In this document: piece by piece, positions 19,461 to 28,619 of the stretch
Layout of the letters: each line of letters opens with the position of its first letter
How positions within the stretch are numbered: position 1 is the stretch's first letter
Assembly: GCF_000012645.1 (NCBI RefSeq)
Contig: NC_007577.1
Coordinates: forward strand, 124,001-188,000
DNA from: Prochlorococcus marinus str. MIT 9312
GTDB lineage: Bacteria; Cyanobacteriota; Cyanobacteriia; PCC-6307; Cyanobiaceae
DNA length: 64,000 nucleotides
Direction: 5' to 3'
Program-made: the position numbers and the translations under genes
The notes under the pieces: model-generated
The model's database searches: none
Seen by the model: the letters and a program-made list of their open reading frames with translations, nothing else
What the model was told of the DNA's origin: nothing

Positions 19461-20410
19461 TCAAAATTTATTTGCCTTAATGGACTTTTTAAACTAGCAA
19501 ATTGTGGAAGAATATTTTTCTTAAAAACTTCTGATGCTCTTGATGTATATCTTGATGGATTAGTAATTAATTTCAGTTCTCTTTTAACCTCTAAGTCAGC
19601 AACAAATGCTTTATGGATTGTTCCAGCCGCTAATTCTCTTTCAATTGAAACAACAGGTAAAAACGAAGCTCCTAGACCTGATTGAACTGCATTCTTAATT
19701 GCTTCAAGAGAGTTAAGTTCCATCTCAATTTTTAATCGTTGAATATCAAGTCCAGAATCTTGAAGAAGTTTATCAACAACTTTTCTGGTTGTAGATTGAG
19801 AATCCAACGTTACAAAATTTAATTTATATAAATCTTCTTTTAAAAGTTCTTTTTTGTTAGAAAGTGGGTGTTTGGAATGTAAAACAAGTGCTAACTCATC
19901 TGTCGAATATGGAATTACTTGTAGTAAGTTTTCTAAATCTCCAGGTAATTGTCCTCCAATAATGGCTAAGTCAATTTGTCCATTGGCAACACTCCATCCA
20001 GTTCTTCTAGTACTATGCACCTGAAGTTGAACTGATACATCAGGATATTTTTGTCTGAATACTCCTATCATTCTTGGCATTAAATAAGTTCCTGTTGTTT
20101 GACTGGCTCCAATGACAAGAGTCCCACCTTTTAAACTATTTAAATCTTCGATAGCTTTACAAGCTTCGTCGCATTGATTCAAAATTCGTTCACAATATTC
20201 AAGTAGTAATCTTCCTGCTTCAGTTAAAAGAGCTTTTCTACCGCCTCTGTCGAAAATTGTAATTTCAAGTTGTTTTTCTAGATTTTGAATTTGTAAACTT
20301 ACAGCAGGTTGGGTTACATATAAGAGATCTGCAGCTTTTTTAAAACTTCCTTGAGCTGCTATTGCTTTTAGTATTCTTAATTGATCGAGAGTAAATGGTA
20401 ATTCGGGCAT
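19451..20410 (-). CDS. rbcR: LysR-type regulator RbcR (Ycf30-like)
   Basis: This 319-residue LysR-type regulator has an N-terminal winged helix-turn-helix (about residues 7-66, [20 protein letters not shown] and [14 protein letters not shown]), then a substrate-binding-like effector domain starting [17 protein letters not shown]. The sequence is of the RbcR/CcmR/Ycf30 group that controls RuBisCO or carbon-uptake genes in cyanobacteria and plastids. Which genes it controls here cannot be read directly. A perfect T-N11-A inverted repeat lies between it and the divergent NnrU-family gene. Confidence 0.92.
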   Translation of the reverse strand: MPELPFTLDQLRILKAIAAQGSFKKAADLLYVTQPAVSLQIQNLEKQLEITIFDRGGRKALLTEAGRLLLEYCERILNQCDEACKAIEDLNSLKGGTLVIGASQTTGTYLMPRMIGVFRQKYPDVSVQLQVHSTRRTGWSVANGQIDLAIIGGQLPGDLENLLQVIPYSTDELALVLHSKHPLSNKKELLKEDLYKLNFVTLDSQSTTRKVVDKLLQDSGLDIQRLKIEMELNSLEAIKNAVQSGLGASFLPVVSIERELAAGTIHKAFVADLEVKRELKLITNPSRYTSRASEVFKKNILPQFASLKSPLRQINFDQN

Positions 20411-20452
20411 CCATTATGCCAACAATTATTTATAATTCTAATGCCTAGAAGT

Positions 20453-20467
20453 ATTCTTGTTAAGAAT
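20453..20467. promoter_or_regulatory. LysR-type operator candidate (T-N11-A)
   Basis: ATTCTT-GTT-AAGAAT is a perfect inverted repeat of six bases with a three-base spacer, containing T-N11-A, the consensus form of LysR-family boxes. It lies 43 bases upstream of rbcR and 26 bases upstream of the divergent gene at 20493. Autoregulation by RbcR is the natural reading, and is inference. Confidence 0.5.
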
Positions 20468-20492
20468 TAAAATTATTTGAAAATTAAAATTT

Positions 20493-21221
20493 ATGGAGAT
20501 TCATGAAACTTCTTTAGTTATTTTATTATTGATTTTGATTTTTGCAGTCATTCATAGTGGTGGAGCTGCTTTAAGAATTAAGGCTGAATCTTTGATGGGA
20601 CCAAGATTATGGAGGTTATGTTTTGTTTTTTTAAGTTTACCATCAGCCATTATCTTGATTAGTTATTTTTTGGCTCATAGATATGACGGAATTAGATTGT
20701 GGAATTTTCAAGGTAATAGTTTCGTTTTTATAATTGTCTGGTCTTTAACTGCAATAAGTTTTTTGTTTTTATATCCCGCCACTTACAATTTGCTGGAAAT
20801 TCCATCGGTCTTAAAGCCTAAAGTGCGAATTTACGGAACCGGGATAATGAGAATCACAAGACACCCACAAGCATTTGGTCAGATAATTTGGTGTTTAGCA
20901 CATACTTTATGGATTGGTTCATCATTCACATTAATAACTTCTATTGGCTTAATTTTGCATCATCTATTTGCCATCTGGCATGGGGATAAGAGATTAGCTA
21001 ATAGATTTGGAGAAGAATTTGAAAAGTTTAAAAAAAATACATCTATAATACCCTTTCTGGCAATAATTGAAGGAAGGCAAGAATTTAAAATTAAAGAATT
21101 TTTTCGGTTATCTCAACTTGGTATATTAGTTGCAATAGGGGTACTATGGTGGTCCCATCAGTACATAAATATTGCTGTTAAAACATTTAATTCATCATTT
21201 TTGTCTGAATTTTTCAATTGA
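20493..21221 (+). CDS. NnrU-family membrane protein, candidate 15-cis-zeta-carotene isomerase (Z-ISO)
   Basis: This 242-residue protein has about six hydrophobic segments and belongs to the NnrU family, which includes plant and cyanobacterial Z-ISO, a heme-dependent isomerase acting between phytoene desaturase and zeta-carotene desaturase. Histidines in FAVIHSGGAALR, ITRHPQAFGQIIW and LHHLFAIWHGDKRL are the kind of conserved positions expected for heme or metal ligands. The carotenoid genes pds and crtB lie 2 kb away. NnrU in denitrifiers has other roles, but this organism type does not denitrify. The family is firm; the Z-ISO role is inference. Confidence 0.85.
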   Translation: MEIHETSLVILLLILIFAVIHSGGAALRIKAESLMGPRLWRLCFVFLSLPSAIILISYFLAHRYDGIRLWNFQGNSFVFIIVWSLTAISFLFLYPATYNLLEIPSVLKPKVRIYGTGIMRITRHPQAFGQIIWCLAHTLWIGSSFTLITSIGLILHHLFAIWHGDKRLANRFGEEFEKFKKNTSIIPFLAIIEGRQEFKIKEFFRLSQLGILVAIGVLWWSHQYINIAVKTFNSSFLSEFFN

Positions 21222-21256
21222 CAGTTTAAAATCTAAAATATAAGTTTTTTAAAAAT

Positions 21257-23278
21257 ATGCCTCAAGCTTCAGAAATTGCCTGGTTAATTCCTGTTTTCCC
21301 ACTTATTGGAGCAGTGCTTTCTGGTTTAGGACTTATAAGTATCAATAAGAAAATTAATAATTCTAGAGAAATAGTTTCTGTAGGTCTGATTTCTTTTGTT
21401 GGCATTTCTGCGGTAATTAGTTATAAAGCTCTGATTGAACAAGTGAATGGTTATCAATCTGTAGAAAAATTATTTGTATGGGCTAGTGCTGGCGATTTCA
21501 CAATTCCGATGGGTTTTGTCCTTGACCCTTTGGGCAGTGTAATGCTTGCTCTAGTAACCACAATAACTTTGCTGGTTATGATTTACTCTCATGGTTATAT
21601 GGCGCATGATAAAGGTTATGTCAGATTTTTTACATATTTAGCTCTTTTTAGTAGTTCAATGATGGGATTAATAATTAGTCCAAATTTGTTAGAAATTTAC
21701 GTTTTTTGGGAATTAGTGGGAATGTGTTCATACTTATTGGTTGGTTTTTGGTACGACAGAGATGGTGCTGCCCACGCTGCACAAAAAGCATTCGTTGTTA
21801 ATAGGGTGGGAGACTTTGGCTTATTACTAGGTATTCTTGGTCTATTTTGGGCAACTAATAGTTTTGATTTTAATGAAATAGCTATTGGAATTTCTCAATC
21901 AATATCTGACAATTCAATACCTATTTGGGCTGCTTTACTACTTTGTTTTTTGGTTTTTTTAGGTCCAATGGCCAAATCTGCACAGTTTCCTCTTCATGTA
22001 TGGTTACCTGATGCAATGGAGGGGCCGACACCGATCTCTGCACTTATCCATGCAGCTACGATGGTTGCCGCAGGGATATTTCTAGTGGCGAGGCTGCAAC
22101 CTTTGTATTCAATATTCCCCTATATTCAGTTTATTATTGCTTTAGTTGGTACCATTACTTGTTTTTTAGGCGCTTCTATAGCTTTGACCCAAATGGATTT
22201 AAAAAAGGGGTTAGCGTACAGTACTGTCTCCCAACTGGGTTATATGATGCTTGCGATGGGTTGTGGAGCTCCAGTAGCAGGAATATTCCATTTGGTTACT
22301 CATGCTTGCTTCAAGGCAATGTTATTTTTGGGATCCGGTTCTGTAATACATGCTATGGAAGAAGTCGTTGGTCATCAGCCTATATTGGCTCAAGATATGA
22401 GATTGATGGGCGGTCTAAGAAAAAAAATGCCATATACTTCCGCAACATTTCTAATAGGTTGTGTGGCAATTAGTGGTATTCCCCCATTGGCAGGTTTTTG
22501 GAGTAAAGACGAGATACTAGGAAATGCATTTATATCATTTCCAGCTTTTTGGTTTGTAGGGCTTTTAACAGCTGGCATGACTGCATTTTATATGTTTAGG
22601 CTTTATTTCTTGACATTTGAAGGAGATTTCAGAGGGGAGAATAAAGAATTACAAAAGGAGCTTTTAATCGCTTCCAACGTAAATTTAGATGAGGAAAATG
22701 TAGAAGAGCATGAAGAGCATGGCTCTATTCATGAGTCTCCCTGGTCAATGACATTTCCTTTGGTTTTTCTGGCTGTGCCATCTTTAATTATAGGTTTTAT
22801 GGGACTTCCATGGGATAGTAAATTTGCAAATTTACTAGATCCTGAAGAAGCAGAGATTGCTGCAAAAACCTTCGAGATAAAAGAATTTATGCCTTTAGCG
22901 ATAGCTTCAGTTCTTATTGCATCAGCTGGGATCGTTATTGCCTATCAGGCATATTTCTTGAAAAAAATTAATTTGTCAGTTTTATTTGCCAAGAAGTTTC
23001 CTTCTATTAATCAATTCTTGTCAAATAAATGGTATCTAGATGATATTAATGAAAAACTTTTTGTTAAGGGTAGTAGAAAACTTGCTAAAGAAGTTTTAGA
23101 AGTTGATTCTAAGGTTGTTGATGGCGTTGTTAATCTTACTGGACTCGTAACTTTAGGCAGTGGAGAAGGTTTAAAATATTTTGAGACTGGTAGAGCTCAA
23201 TTTTACGCTCTTATTATTTTTGGAGGAGTTATTCTATTAGTTGCTATATTTGGTTTTCAATCTCCTCAAGTAACTTAA
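21257..23278 (+). CDS. ndhF: NDH-1 subunit 5 (NdhF)
   Basis: This 673-residue subunit is one of the antiporter-like proton-pumping membrane subunits of NDH-1. Many transmembrane helices are visible, with family motifs ENVWELVGMCSYLL-like (YVFWELVGMCSYLLVGFWY), AAQKAFVVNRVGDFG and PLHVWLPDAMEGPTPISAL. The C-terminal part contains the long amphipathic and anchor-helix region typical of NdhF. It precedes ndhD by 85-120 bases, the common ndhF-ndhD pair, and appears to be the NdhF1 type for respiration and cyclic flow rather than the CO2-uptake type. Confidence 0.96.
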   Translation: MPQASEIAWLIPVFPLIGAVLSGLGLISINKKINNSREIVSVGLISFVGISAVISYKALIEQVNGYQSVEKLFVWASAGDFTIPMGFVLDPLGSVMLALVTTITLLVMIYSHGYMAHDKGYVRFFTYLALFSSSMMGLIISPNLLEIYVFWELVGMCSYLLVGFWYDRDGAAHAAQKAFVVNRVGDFGLLLGILGLFWATNSFDFNEIAIGISQSISDNSIPIWAALLLCFLVFLGPMAKSAQFPLHVWLPDAMEGPTPISALIHAATMVAAGIFLVARLQPLYSIFPYIQFIIALVGTITCFLGASIALTQMDLKKGLAYSTVSQLGYMMLAMGCGAPVAGIFHLVTHACFKAMLFLGSGSVIHAMEEVVGHQPILAQDMRLMGGLRKKMPYTSATFLIGCVAISGIPPLAGFWSKDEILGNAFISFPAFWFVGLLTAGMTAFYMFRLYFLTFEGDFRGENKELQKELLIASNVNLDEENVEEHEEHGSIHESPWSMTFPLVFLAVPSLIIGFMGLPWDSKFANLLDPEEAEIAAKTFEIKEFMPLAIASVLIASAGIVIAYQAYFLKKINLSVLFAKKFPSINQFLSNKWYLDDINEKLFVKGSRKLAKEVLEVDSKVVDGVVNLTGLVTLGSGEGLKYFETGRAQFYALIIFGGVILLVAIFGFQSPQVT

Positions 23279-23399
23279 TTACAATTGTGTGTCTTCACTG
23301 TCCATTGGGATGAAAAAATACAGATAATTTCTAGACTTTATTTAAGAGAAACTTCTTATTAAATTGAGTAATTATTATTTTACAAATTTTGCGACACAA

Positions 23400-25004
23400 A
23401 TGTTGGGAACTTTGGGATCTGGATTCTCTAATTTTCCTTGGCTATCTGCCTCAATTTTGTTTCCAATTGGTAGTGCATTTGTTATACCTTTTTTCCCAGA
23501 TAAAGGCGATGGGAAAGAGGTTAGATGGTTTGCATTATCTATTGCATTAACAACTTTTTTAATAACTGTAGGTTCATACATAAATGGCTTTGATATTAAT
23601 AATGAAAATGTTCAACTGAAAGAAAATGTTAGTTGGCTCCCTGATTTAGGTCTTACTTGGTCTGTTGGTGCTGATGGTATTTCGATGCCGTTAATATTAT
23701 TAACTAGTTTTATAACTGCTTTAGCAGTTCTAGCTGCATGGCCTGTCAAGTTCAAGCCAAAGTTATTTTTCTTTTTGATATTGGTCATGGATGGTGGGCA
23801 AATCGCTGTATTCGCAGTTCAAGATATGCTTTTATTCTTTCTAACTTGGGAACTTGAGTTAATTCCCGTTTATTTACTATTGGCTATATGGGGTGGCAAA
23901 AATAGACAATATGCAGCAACAAAATTCATTATTTATACAGCTGGAAGTTCTATATTTATCCTACTAGCAGCATTGGCAATGGGTTTCTACGGAACAGAAA
24001 TTCCTAACTTTGAGTTTTCGCACTTGGCAGCTCAAGATTTTACTCAAAAATTCCAAATTCTTTGTTACGTTGGGCTTTTAATTGCATTTGGAGTAAAGCT
24101 ACCAATAGTGCCTCTTCATACTTGGCTTCCAGACGCTCATGGAGAGGCTACAGCTCCTGTTCATATGCTGCTAGCTGGAATTTTATTAAAAATGGGAGGA
24201 TATGCTCTTTTAAGATTTAATGCTCAATTATTACCCGCTGCTCATGCACAATTTGCTCCATTATTAATAGTTTTGGGAGTAGTAAATATAATTTATGCTG
24301 CATTAACTTCTTTTGCACAAAGAAATCTCAAAAGAAAAATTGCATACAGTTCTATAAGTCATATGGGTTTTGTTCTTATTGGAATAGGCAGTTTTAGTAG
24401 TCTTGGAACAAGCGGAGCAATGCTACAAATGGTTAGTCATGGATTAATTGGAGCTAGTTTATTTTTTCTTGTTGGAGCAACCTATGACAGAACAAAGACT
24501 CTTAAACTTGATGAAATGAGTGGTGTAGGACAAAAAATGAGAATAATGTTTGCCTTATGGACTGCTTGCTCCCTTGCTTCACTTGCTTTGCCAGGTATGA
24601 GTGGATTTGTTTCCGAATTAATGGTATTCACAGGATTTGTTACCGATGAAGTTTATACACTTCCGTTTAGGGTGATTATGGCCTCTTTAGCTGCTATAGG
24701 TGTAATACTTACTCCTATTTATCTACTTTCAATGTTACGAGAAATTTTCTTTGGTAAAGAAAATCCTAAATTAACCGAAGAACGTAAACTTATCGATGCA
24801 GAGCCCAGGGAAGTTTATATTATTGCTTGTTTACTTTTGCCGATAATTGGAATAGGTCTATACCCAAGATTAGTTACTGAAAGTTATCTTGCATCTATTA
24901 ATAATTTAGTTGATAGAGATTTAACTGCTGTTAAAAGTGCTGTGAAAACAAATATTTTTTCAGGAACAAAAAAAAATGAGATCCTAAAAGCTCCAACAAT
25001 ATAA
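23400..25004 (+). CDS. ndhD: NDH-1 subunit 4 (NdhD)
   Basis: This antiporter-like membrane subunit of NDH-1 has many transmembrane helices with the motifs [38 protein letters not shown] and [18 protein letters not shown] place the start at ATG 23400, giving 534 residues beginning [14 protein letters not shown], which fits the family length. A TTG at 23364 in the same frame would add 12 residues; neither has a strong ribosome binding site. It pairs with ndhF, and both probably form one transcript. Confidence 0.94.
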   Translation: MLGTLGSGFSNFPWLSASILFPIGSAFVIPFFPDKGDGKEVRWFALSIALTTFLITVGSYINGFDINNENVQLKENVSWLPDLGLTWSVGADGISMPLILLTSFITALAVLAAWPVKFKPKLFFFLILVMDGGQIAVFAVQDMLLFFLTWELELIPVYLLLAIWGGKNRQYAATKFIIYTAGSSIFILLAALAMGFYGTEIPNFEFSHLAAQDFTQKFQILCYVGLLIAFGVKLPIVPLHTWLPDAHGEATAPVHMLLAGILLKMGGYALLRFNAQLLPAAHAQFAPLLIVLGVVNIIYAALTSFAQRNLKRKIAYSSISHMGFVLIGIGSFSSLGTSGAMLQMVSHGLIGASLFFLVGATYDRTKTLKLDEMSGVGQKMRIMFALWTACSLASLALPGMSGFVSELMVFTGFVTDEVYTLPFRVIMASLAAIGVILTPIYLLSMLREIFFGKENPKLTEERKLIDAEPREVYIIACLLLPIIGIGLYPRLVTESYLASINNLVDRDLTAVKSAVKTNIFSGTKKNEILKAPTI

Positions 25005-25057
25005 TTTTTTAAATTAATTCAATATTGTTTGGCATTAAATAATTAAGGAGATATCTT

Positions 25058-25949
25058 ATGGGTAGATATTTAAAATTTTAAAATACCTTATTTCAATTCC
25101 ATTGATAGGCAACAATTAGGACCTAGATTGTTGATTAAGTTTCTTCAAGATGCCGCTGGAAAAGGTGATCTTGATCCATGGGATATTGATGTAATAAGTG
25201 TAATTGATAGCTTTTTAGAGCAATACTCACAATCTTTTGGAAGAAAATCAAATAATCAGAGTTCATATCATAAGGATTTATCTGAGACTAGTGAGGCTTT
25301 TTTTGCAGCTTCCGTACTAGTCAATTTAAAGGCTCAAGTTTTGGAATCTGATGTTTTCAAAGAAAATTCTTCAGATTTTGAAGATGATTTTGACGTGGAT
25401 GATCATGATTGGATTGATCAAGAATTTGATATTCCAAAATACCCTGAAAAATATCTAAGGAGAAGATCAATAGCACAACCAATTCTCAAACGTACAACAA
25501 CTCTTGGAGAACTGGTAAGTCAGTTAGAGTCTATTGCTGAAGTGATAGAAACCCAAGATCTCTTGCTAATGAAGAGAAAAAGAAATAAAAAATATTCTGA
25601 TAAGGCTTTAATTTCTCAAGTTAAATCATTAGCGCATCGCGAGAAACTACCAGAAACCACTAAAGCATTAGGTGAATTTATTGAGGGGTGGGAAAAAGCA
25701 TTACAGTGGACAGATTTTGAATGCTTAGTTGAGAAATGGAAAACAGTTGTAAAAAATGATTTAGATAAAGATCGTCTTGGGGTCTTTTGGGCTTTGTTAT
25801 TTTTATTATCTGAAAACAAAATTGAAATTAAACAAATTAATTCCTTATATGGTCCAATTCAAATTAAAAGAATAATTCCTGAAGGGGGTTTAGCTCAATT
25901 GCCTATAGAAAATCTTGAGGCAACCAATACCTATCATTCTGCTGTTTAG
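25058..25949 (+). CDS. scpA: Segregation and condensation protein ScpA, with probable +1 shift near its start
   Basis: ScpA is the kleisin subunit of the SMC-ScpAB condensin. The main frame from about 25101 encodes IDRQQLGPRLLIKFLQDAAG and DLDPWDIDVISVIDSFL, matching the family start (GPLDLLL...I-D-WDI). The TTG at 25128 is too late because it loses the GP-L motif. The only strong initiation site is AAGGAG (25045-25050), seven bases, ATG at 25058, but this frame reads seven codons to TTT TAA A at 25076. A +1 slip at TTT enters the main frame directly. A one-base difference in the T run, or a rare ATT start at 25101, are the other explanations. The remaining sequence to 25949 is intact. Confidence 0.8.
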
Positions 25950-25968
25950 GAGCTTAGTAGTAATAACG

Positions 25969-25974
25969 TATAAT
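25969..25974 (+). promoter_or_regulatory. -10-like TATAAT before the sugar nucleotidyltransferase gene
   Basis: TATAAT lies 23 bases before the ATG at 25998, with AAAAAGAGG between as a possible ribosome binding site. No good -35 box is seen 17 bases upstream, which is common in this type of genome. A promoter is plausible. Confidence 0.4.
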
Positions 25975-25997
25975 CTTTAAAAAGAGGTTTTGAATTC

Positions 25998-27176
25998 ATG
26001 AAGGCAATGATACTTGCGGCAGGTAAAGGTACACGTGTTCAGCCCATAACTCATATTATTCCAAAACCAATGATACCGATTCTACAAAAGCCTGTAATGG
26101 AGTTTCTTTTAGAACTCTTAAAAGAGCATGGCTTTAAAGAAATAATGGTTAATGTTTCCCATCTCGCTGAAGAAATTGAAAATTACTTTCGGGATGGTCA
26201 AAGATTCGGTGTGGAGATAGCGTATAGTTTCGAAGGTAGAATTGAAGATGGGGAATTAATTGGAGATGCTTTAGGTTCGGCAGGAGGATTAAAAAAAATT
26301 CAAGATTTCCAAAAATTCTTTGATGAAACTTTTGTTGTGCTTTGTGGAGATGCTTTAGTTGACTTAGATTTGACTGAAGCAGTTAAGAAACATAAGGAAA
26401 AGGGAGCAATTGCAAGTTTAATAACTAAAAAAGTAACTAGAGATCAGGTATCAAGTTATGGTGTAGTAGTCTCTGATGAAAATGGTCGAATTAAGGCTTT
26501 TCAAGAAAAGCCATCTATAGATAAAGCTTTAAGTGATTCTATTAATACAGGTATTTATCTTTTTGAACCTGAAATTTTTAATTACATACCATCAGGTGAA
26601 AAATTTGATATTGGGGCTGATCTTTTCCCTAAACTTGTTGAAATGGATTTGCCATTTTTTGCACTACCAATGGATTTCGAATGGGTGGATATTGGCAAAG
26701 TTCCTGATTATTGGAGTGCTATTCGTAATGTATTGCAAGGCAAGGTAAGACAAGTAGAAATTCCTGGCAAAGAAATTAAACCAGGGGTTTTCACCGGATT
26801 AAATGTTGCTGCTAATTGGGATAAAGTTGATATTACCGGGCCAGTATATATAGGTGGAATGACAAGAATAGAAGATGGTGCAACAATTATTGGGCCTGCA
26901 ATGATTGGTCCAAGTTGTTGTATTTGCGAGGGTGCAACAATTGATAACTCAATTATTTTCGATTATTCCAAAATTGGTAAGGGTGTTCGACTGGTGGATA
27001 AATTAGTATTTGGCCGTTACTGCGTAGGCAAAAATGGTGATCACTTTGATTTGCAAGATGCATCTTTGGATTGGTTGATAACAGATTCAAGAAGATCTGA
27101 CATGACCGAGCCATCTCCACAGCAGAAGGCAATGGCGGAATTGTTAGGTACTGATTTGATTAATATTCCAGAGTAA
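25998..27176 (+). CDS. Sugar-1-phosphate nucleotidyltransferase (mannose-1-P guanylyltransferase-like)
   Basis: This 392-residue protein has an N-terminal nucleotidyltransferase domain with LAAGKGTRVQPIT and PKPMIPILQKP, the acidic FVVLCGDALVDLDL, and a C-terminal left-handed beta-helix (PVYIGGMTRIEDGATIIGP and following). This is the layout of GDP-mannose or related NDP-sugar pyrophosphorylases. It makes activated sugars for cell-envelope polysaccharides. The exact sugar and nucleotide cannot be told by eye. Its last 17 bases overlap the convergent metF gene. Confidence 0.9.
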   Translation: MKAMILAAGKGTRVQPITHIIPKPMIPILQKPVMEFLLELLKEHGFKEIMVNVSHLAEEIENYFRDGQRFGVEIAYSFEGRIEDGELIGDALGSAGGLKKIQDFQKFFDETFVVLCGDALVDLDLTEAVKKHKEKGAIASLITKKVTRDQVSSYGVVVSDENGRIKAFQEKPSIDKALSDSINTGIYLFEPEIFNYIPSGEKFDIGADLFPKLVEMDLPFFALPMDFEWVDIGKVPDYWSAIRNVLQGKVRQVEIPGKEIKPGVFTGLNVAANWDKVDITGPVYIGGMTRIEDGATIIGPAMIGPSCCICEGATIDNSIIFDYSKIGKGVRLVDKLVFGRYCVGKNGDHFDLQDASLDWLITDSRRSDMTEPSPQQKAMAELLGTDLINIPE

Positions 27177-28050
27177 GATCAGCTTTTTCAAGGATCTTAG
27201 GTATTAAATGCTCTGCCTTCACTGCCATTAGATGAATACCATTTGCGATGTTAATAAAATCATGAGCTTGCTCAGCGGCAATGTTAATACCTTCCTGTAA
27301 AGGGTCTTTAGCATCTTTAAGACGATTTAAGATTTTTTCAGGTATATTTGCACCAGGGACATATTTGTTTATAAAGAGAGCGTTTTTGTAAGACTTTAAA
27401 AGGAATACCCCTGCAATTACAGGAATTTCAAGAGGGTTGCTAATTTTTTCACAAAATTCTATCAAATTTTCTTTTTTCATAACCATTTGAGTTTGTACGA
27501 ATCCAGCTCCGGCCTCTTTTTTCTTTTTCATTCTATTTTCTAAACTTCTTTGATTTCTGCAACTAGGATCAGCTGCAGCCCCTGAAAAAATAAATGTTTT
27601 TTTATCGGAAAGTTTTCCTAGAGTAGGATCTATTCCTTTATTGAAGGACTGAATTTGTTGAAGTAATCTAACTGACTCAAACTCATGTACTGCTTTAGCA
27701 TCTTGTTGATCCCCGGCTTTTACTGAATCACCGGTAATGCATAAAATGTTTCTAATTCCTAAAGCATTTGCTCCCAAAATGTCTGATTGTAAAGCAATTT
27801 TATTACGATCTCTGCAAGATATCTGCATTACTGGTTCTATTCCATTTTCCAGTAATAGTTTGGACATTGCCAAGCTGCACATTCTCATTACAGCTCTGCT
27901 CCCGTCGGTAATGTTAACAGCATGTACCTTATCTTTCAAAAGTTGTGCTATCTTAAGAGATCTTATGGGGTTTCCACCTCTGGGCGGCATTAACTCTGCT
28001 GTTATCACCTTGGATTTTTTTTCTAAAGTCTGCTGAAGTTTTGATTTCAA
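27160..28050 (-). CDS. metF: Methylenetetrahydrofolate reductase
   Basis: This 296-residue flavoprotein reduces 5,10-methylene-THF to 5-methyl-THF for methionine synthesis. Family blocks include TAELMPPRGG near the N terminus, AVNITDGSRAVMRM, QISCRDRNKIALQSDILGA, LCITGDSV and GAGFVQTQMVM. Length is standard for the bacterial single-domain enzyme. It is divergent from the PedR-like regulator gene and overlaps the preceding sugar gene at their 3' ends by 17 bases. Confidence 0.96.
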   Translation of the reverse strand: MKSKLQQTLEKKSKVITAELMPPRGGNPIRSLKIAQLLKDKVHAVNITDGSRAVMRMCSLAMSKLLLENGIEPVMQISCRDRNKIALQSDILGANALGIRNILCITGDSVKAGDQQDAKAVHEFESVRLLQQIQSFNKGIDPTLGKLSDKKTFIFSGAAADPSCRNQRSLENRMKKKKEAGAGFVQTQMVMKKENLIEFCEKISNPLEIPVIAGVFLLKSYKNALFINKYVPGANIPEKILNRLKDAKDPLQEGINIAAEQAHDFINIANGIHLMAVKAEHLIPKILEKADLTLEY

Positions 28051-28127
28051 TTGCTTTTGTTTCCTACTTAGTTAACAAGTGTACTGAGATTGCTAAACTT
28101 ATCTAATATAAAAAAGGAACTGTTTAA

Positions 28128-28406
28128 ATGCAAATGGTTGAAGAAGAAGTAAACAACATTGATATGATGGGTCTCTCAACAAGAGAGATGGAAATCATTG
28201 ATCTAGTAGCTGATGGGCTTACAAATCAAGAAATTGCGGTAAAACTAACTATTAGTAAAAGAACTGTTGATAATCATGTAAGTAATATGTTTACAAAAAC
28301 TGGTTCTAAAAATAGAGTGGCACTTTTGAATTGGGCAATGGATAATGGAAAGATCTGTAGAGATGGATTTAATTGTTGTTCGCTTCCAGAGTCAGATCAA
28401 GATTAG
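28128..28406 (+). CDS. pedR: Small LuxR-type regulator, PedR-like
   Basis: This 92-residue protein is a stand-alone LuxR-type helix-turn-helix (LSTREMEIIDLVADGLTNQE, SKRTVDNHVSNMFTKTGSKN) with no receiver domain. Size and sequence fit PedR of cyanobacteria, a redox-responsive regulator inactivated through thioredoxin when photosynthetic electron flow rises. A conserved C-terminal cysteine matters in PedR; here C77, C83 and C84 are present. AAGGAA precedes the ATG by nine bases. The last 38 bases overlap a small gene on the other strand. Confidence 0.85.
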   Translation: MQMVEEEVNNIDMMGLSTREMEIIDLVADGLTNQEIAVKLTISKRTVDNHVSNMFTKTGSKNRVALLNWAMDNGKICRDGFNCCSLPESDQD

Positions 28407-28557
28407 TATTAGCCTTAACTTTTGTTGTATTATGAGCTAAATCCATCAAACAATAATTTGTAGAACCTAATTCGAAGAGTTCAGCATATGCAATGCATGC
28501 ATCTTTGTCTGAATCAATAAATCTCAGGATTCCTTCTTTGTCGTAAAGACCATACAT
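28369..28557 (-). CDS. Small hypothetical protein (62 residues)
   Basis: This small frame encodes a compact protein starting MYGLYDKEGILRFIDSDKD and continuing ACIAYAELFELGSTNYCLMDL. The pattern, with strands, a helix rich in AYAELF and no low-complexity content except at the tail, looks like a real domain and resembles short proteins I associate with marine picocyanobacteria. No function is known to me. Its 3' end overlaps the end of the pedR-like gene by 38 bases, and it lies beyond the hairpin closing the ndhA-CYTH run. Confidence 0.65.
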   Translation of the reverse strand: MYGLYDKEGILRFIDSDKDACIAYAELFELGSTNYCLMDLAHNTTKVKANTNLDLTLEANNN

Positions 28558-28597
28558 TTGAAGAAAATAAATTTACTTTAAAATATAAAGAAAATAT

Positions 28598-28617
28598 AAA
28601 GGATTAGTGGATCCTTT
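28598..28617 (-). terminator. Hairpin at the end of the ndhA-I-G-E-nadK-CYTH run
   Basis: AAAGGAT (28598-28604) and ATCCTTT (28611-28617) form a seven-base stem with a six-base loop. It is placed two bases past the stop of the CYTH gene and followed on the minus strand by T-rich sequence. A terminator is likely, though the T tract is interrupted. Confidence 0.5.
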
Positions 28618-28619
28618 GA

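Noticed and set aside
28051-28127. Region before the PedR-like gene as a riboswitch
   Set aside because: Only a short AT-rich leader with a Shine-Dalgarno sequence was seen; no conserved riboswitch core.
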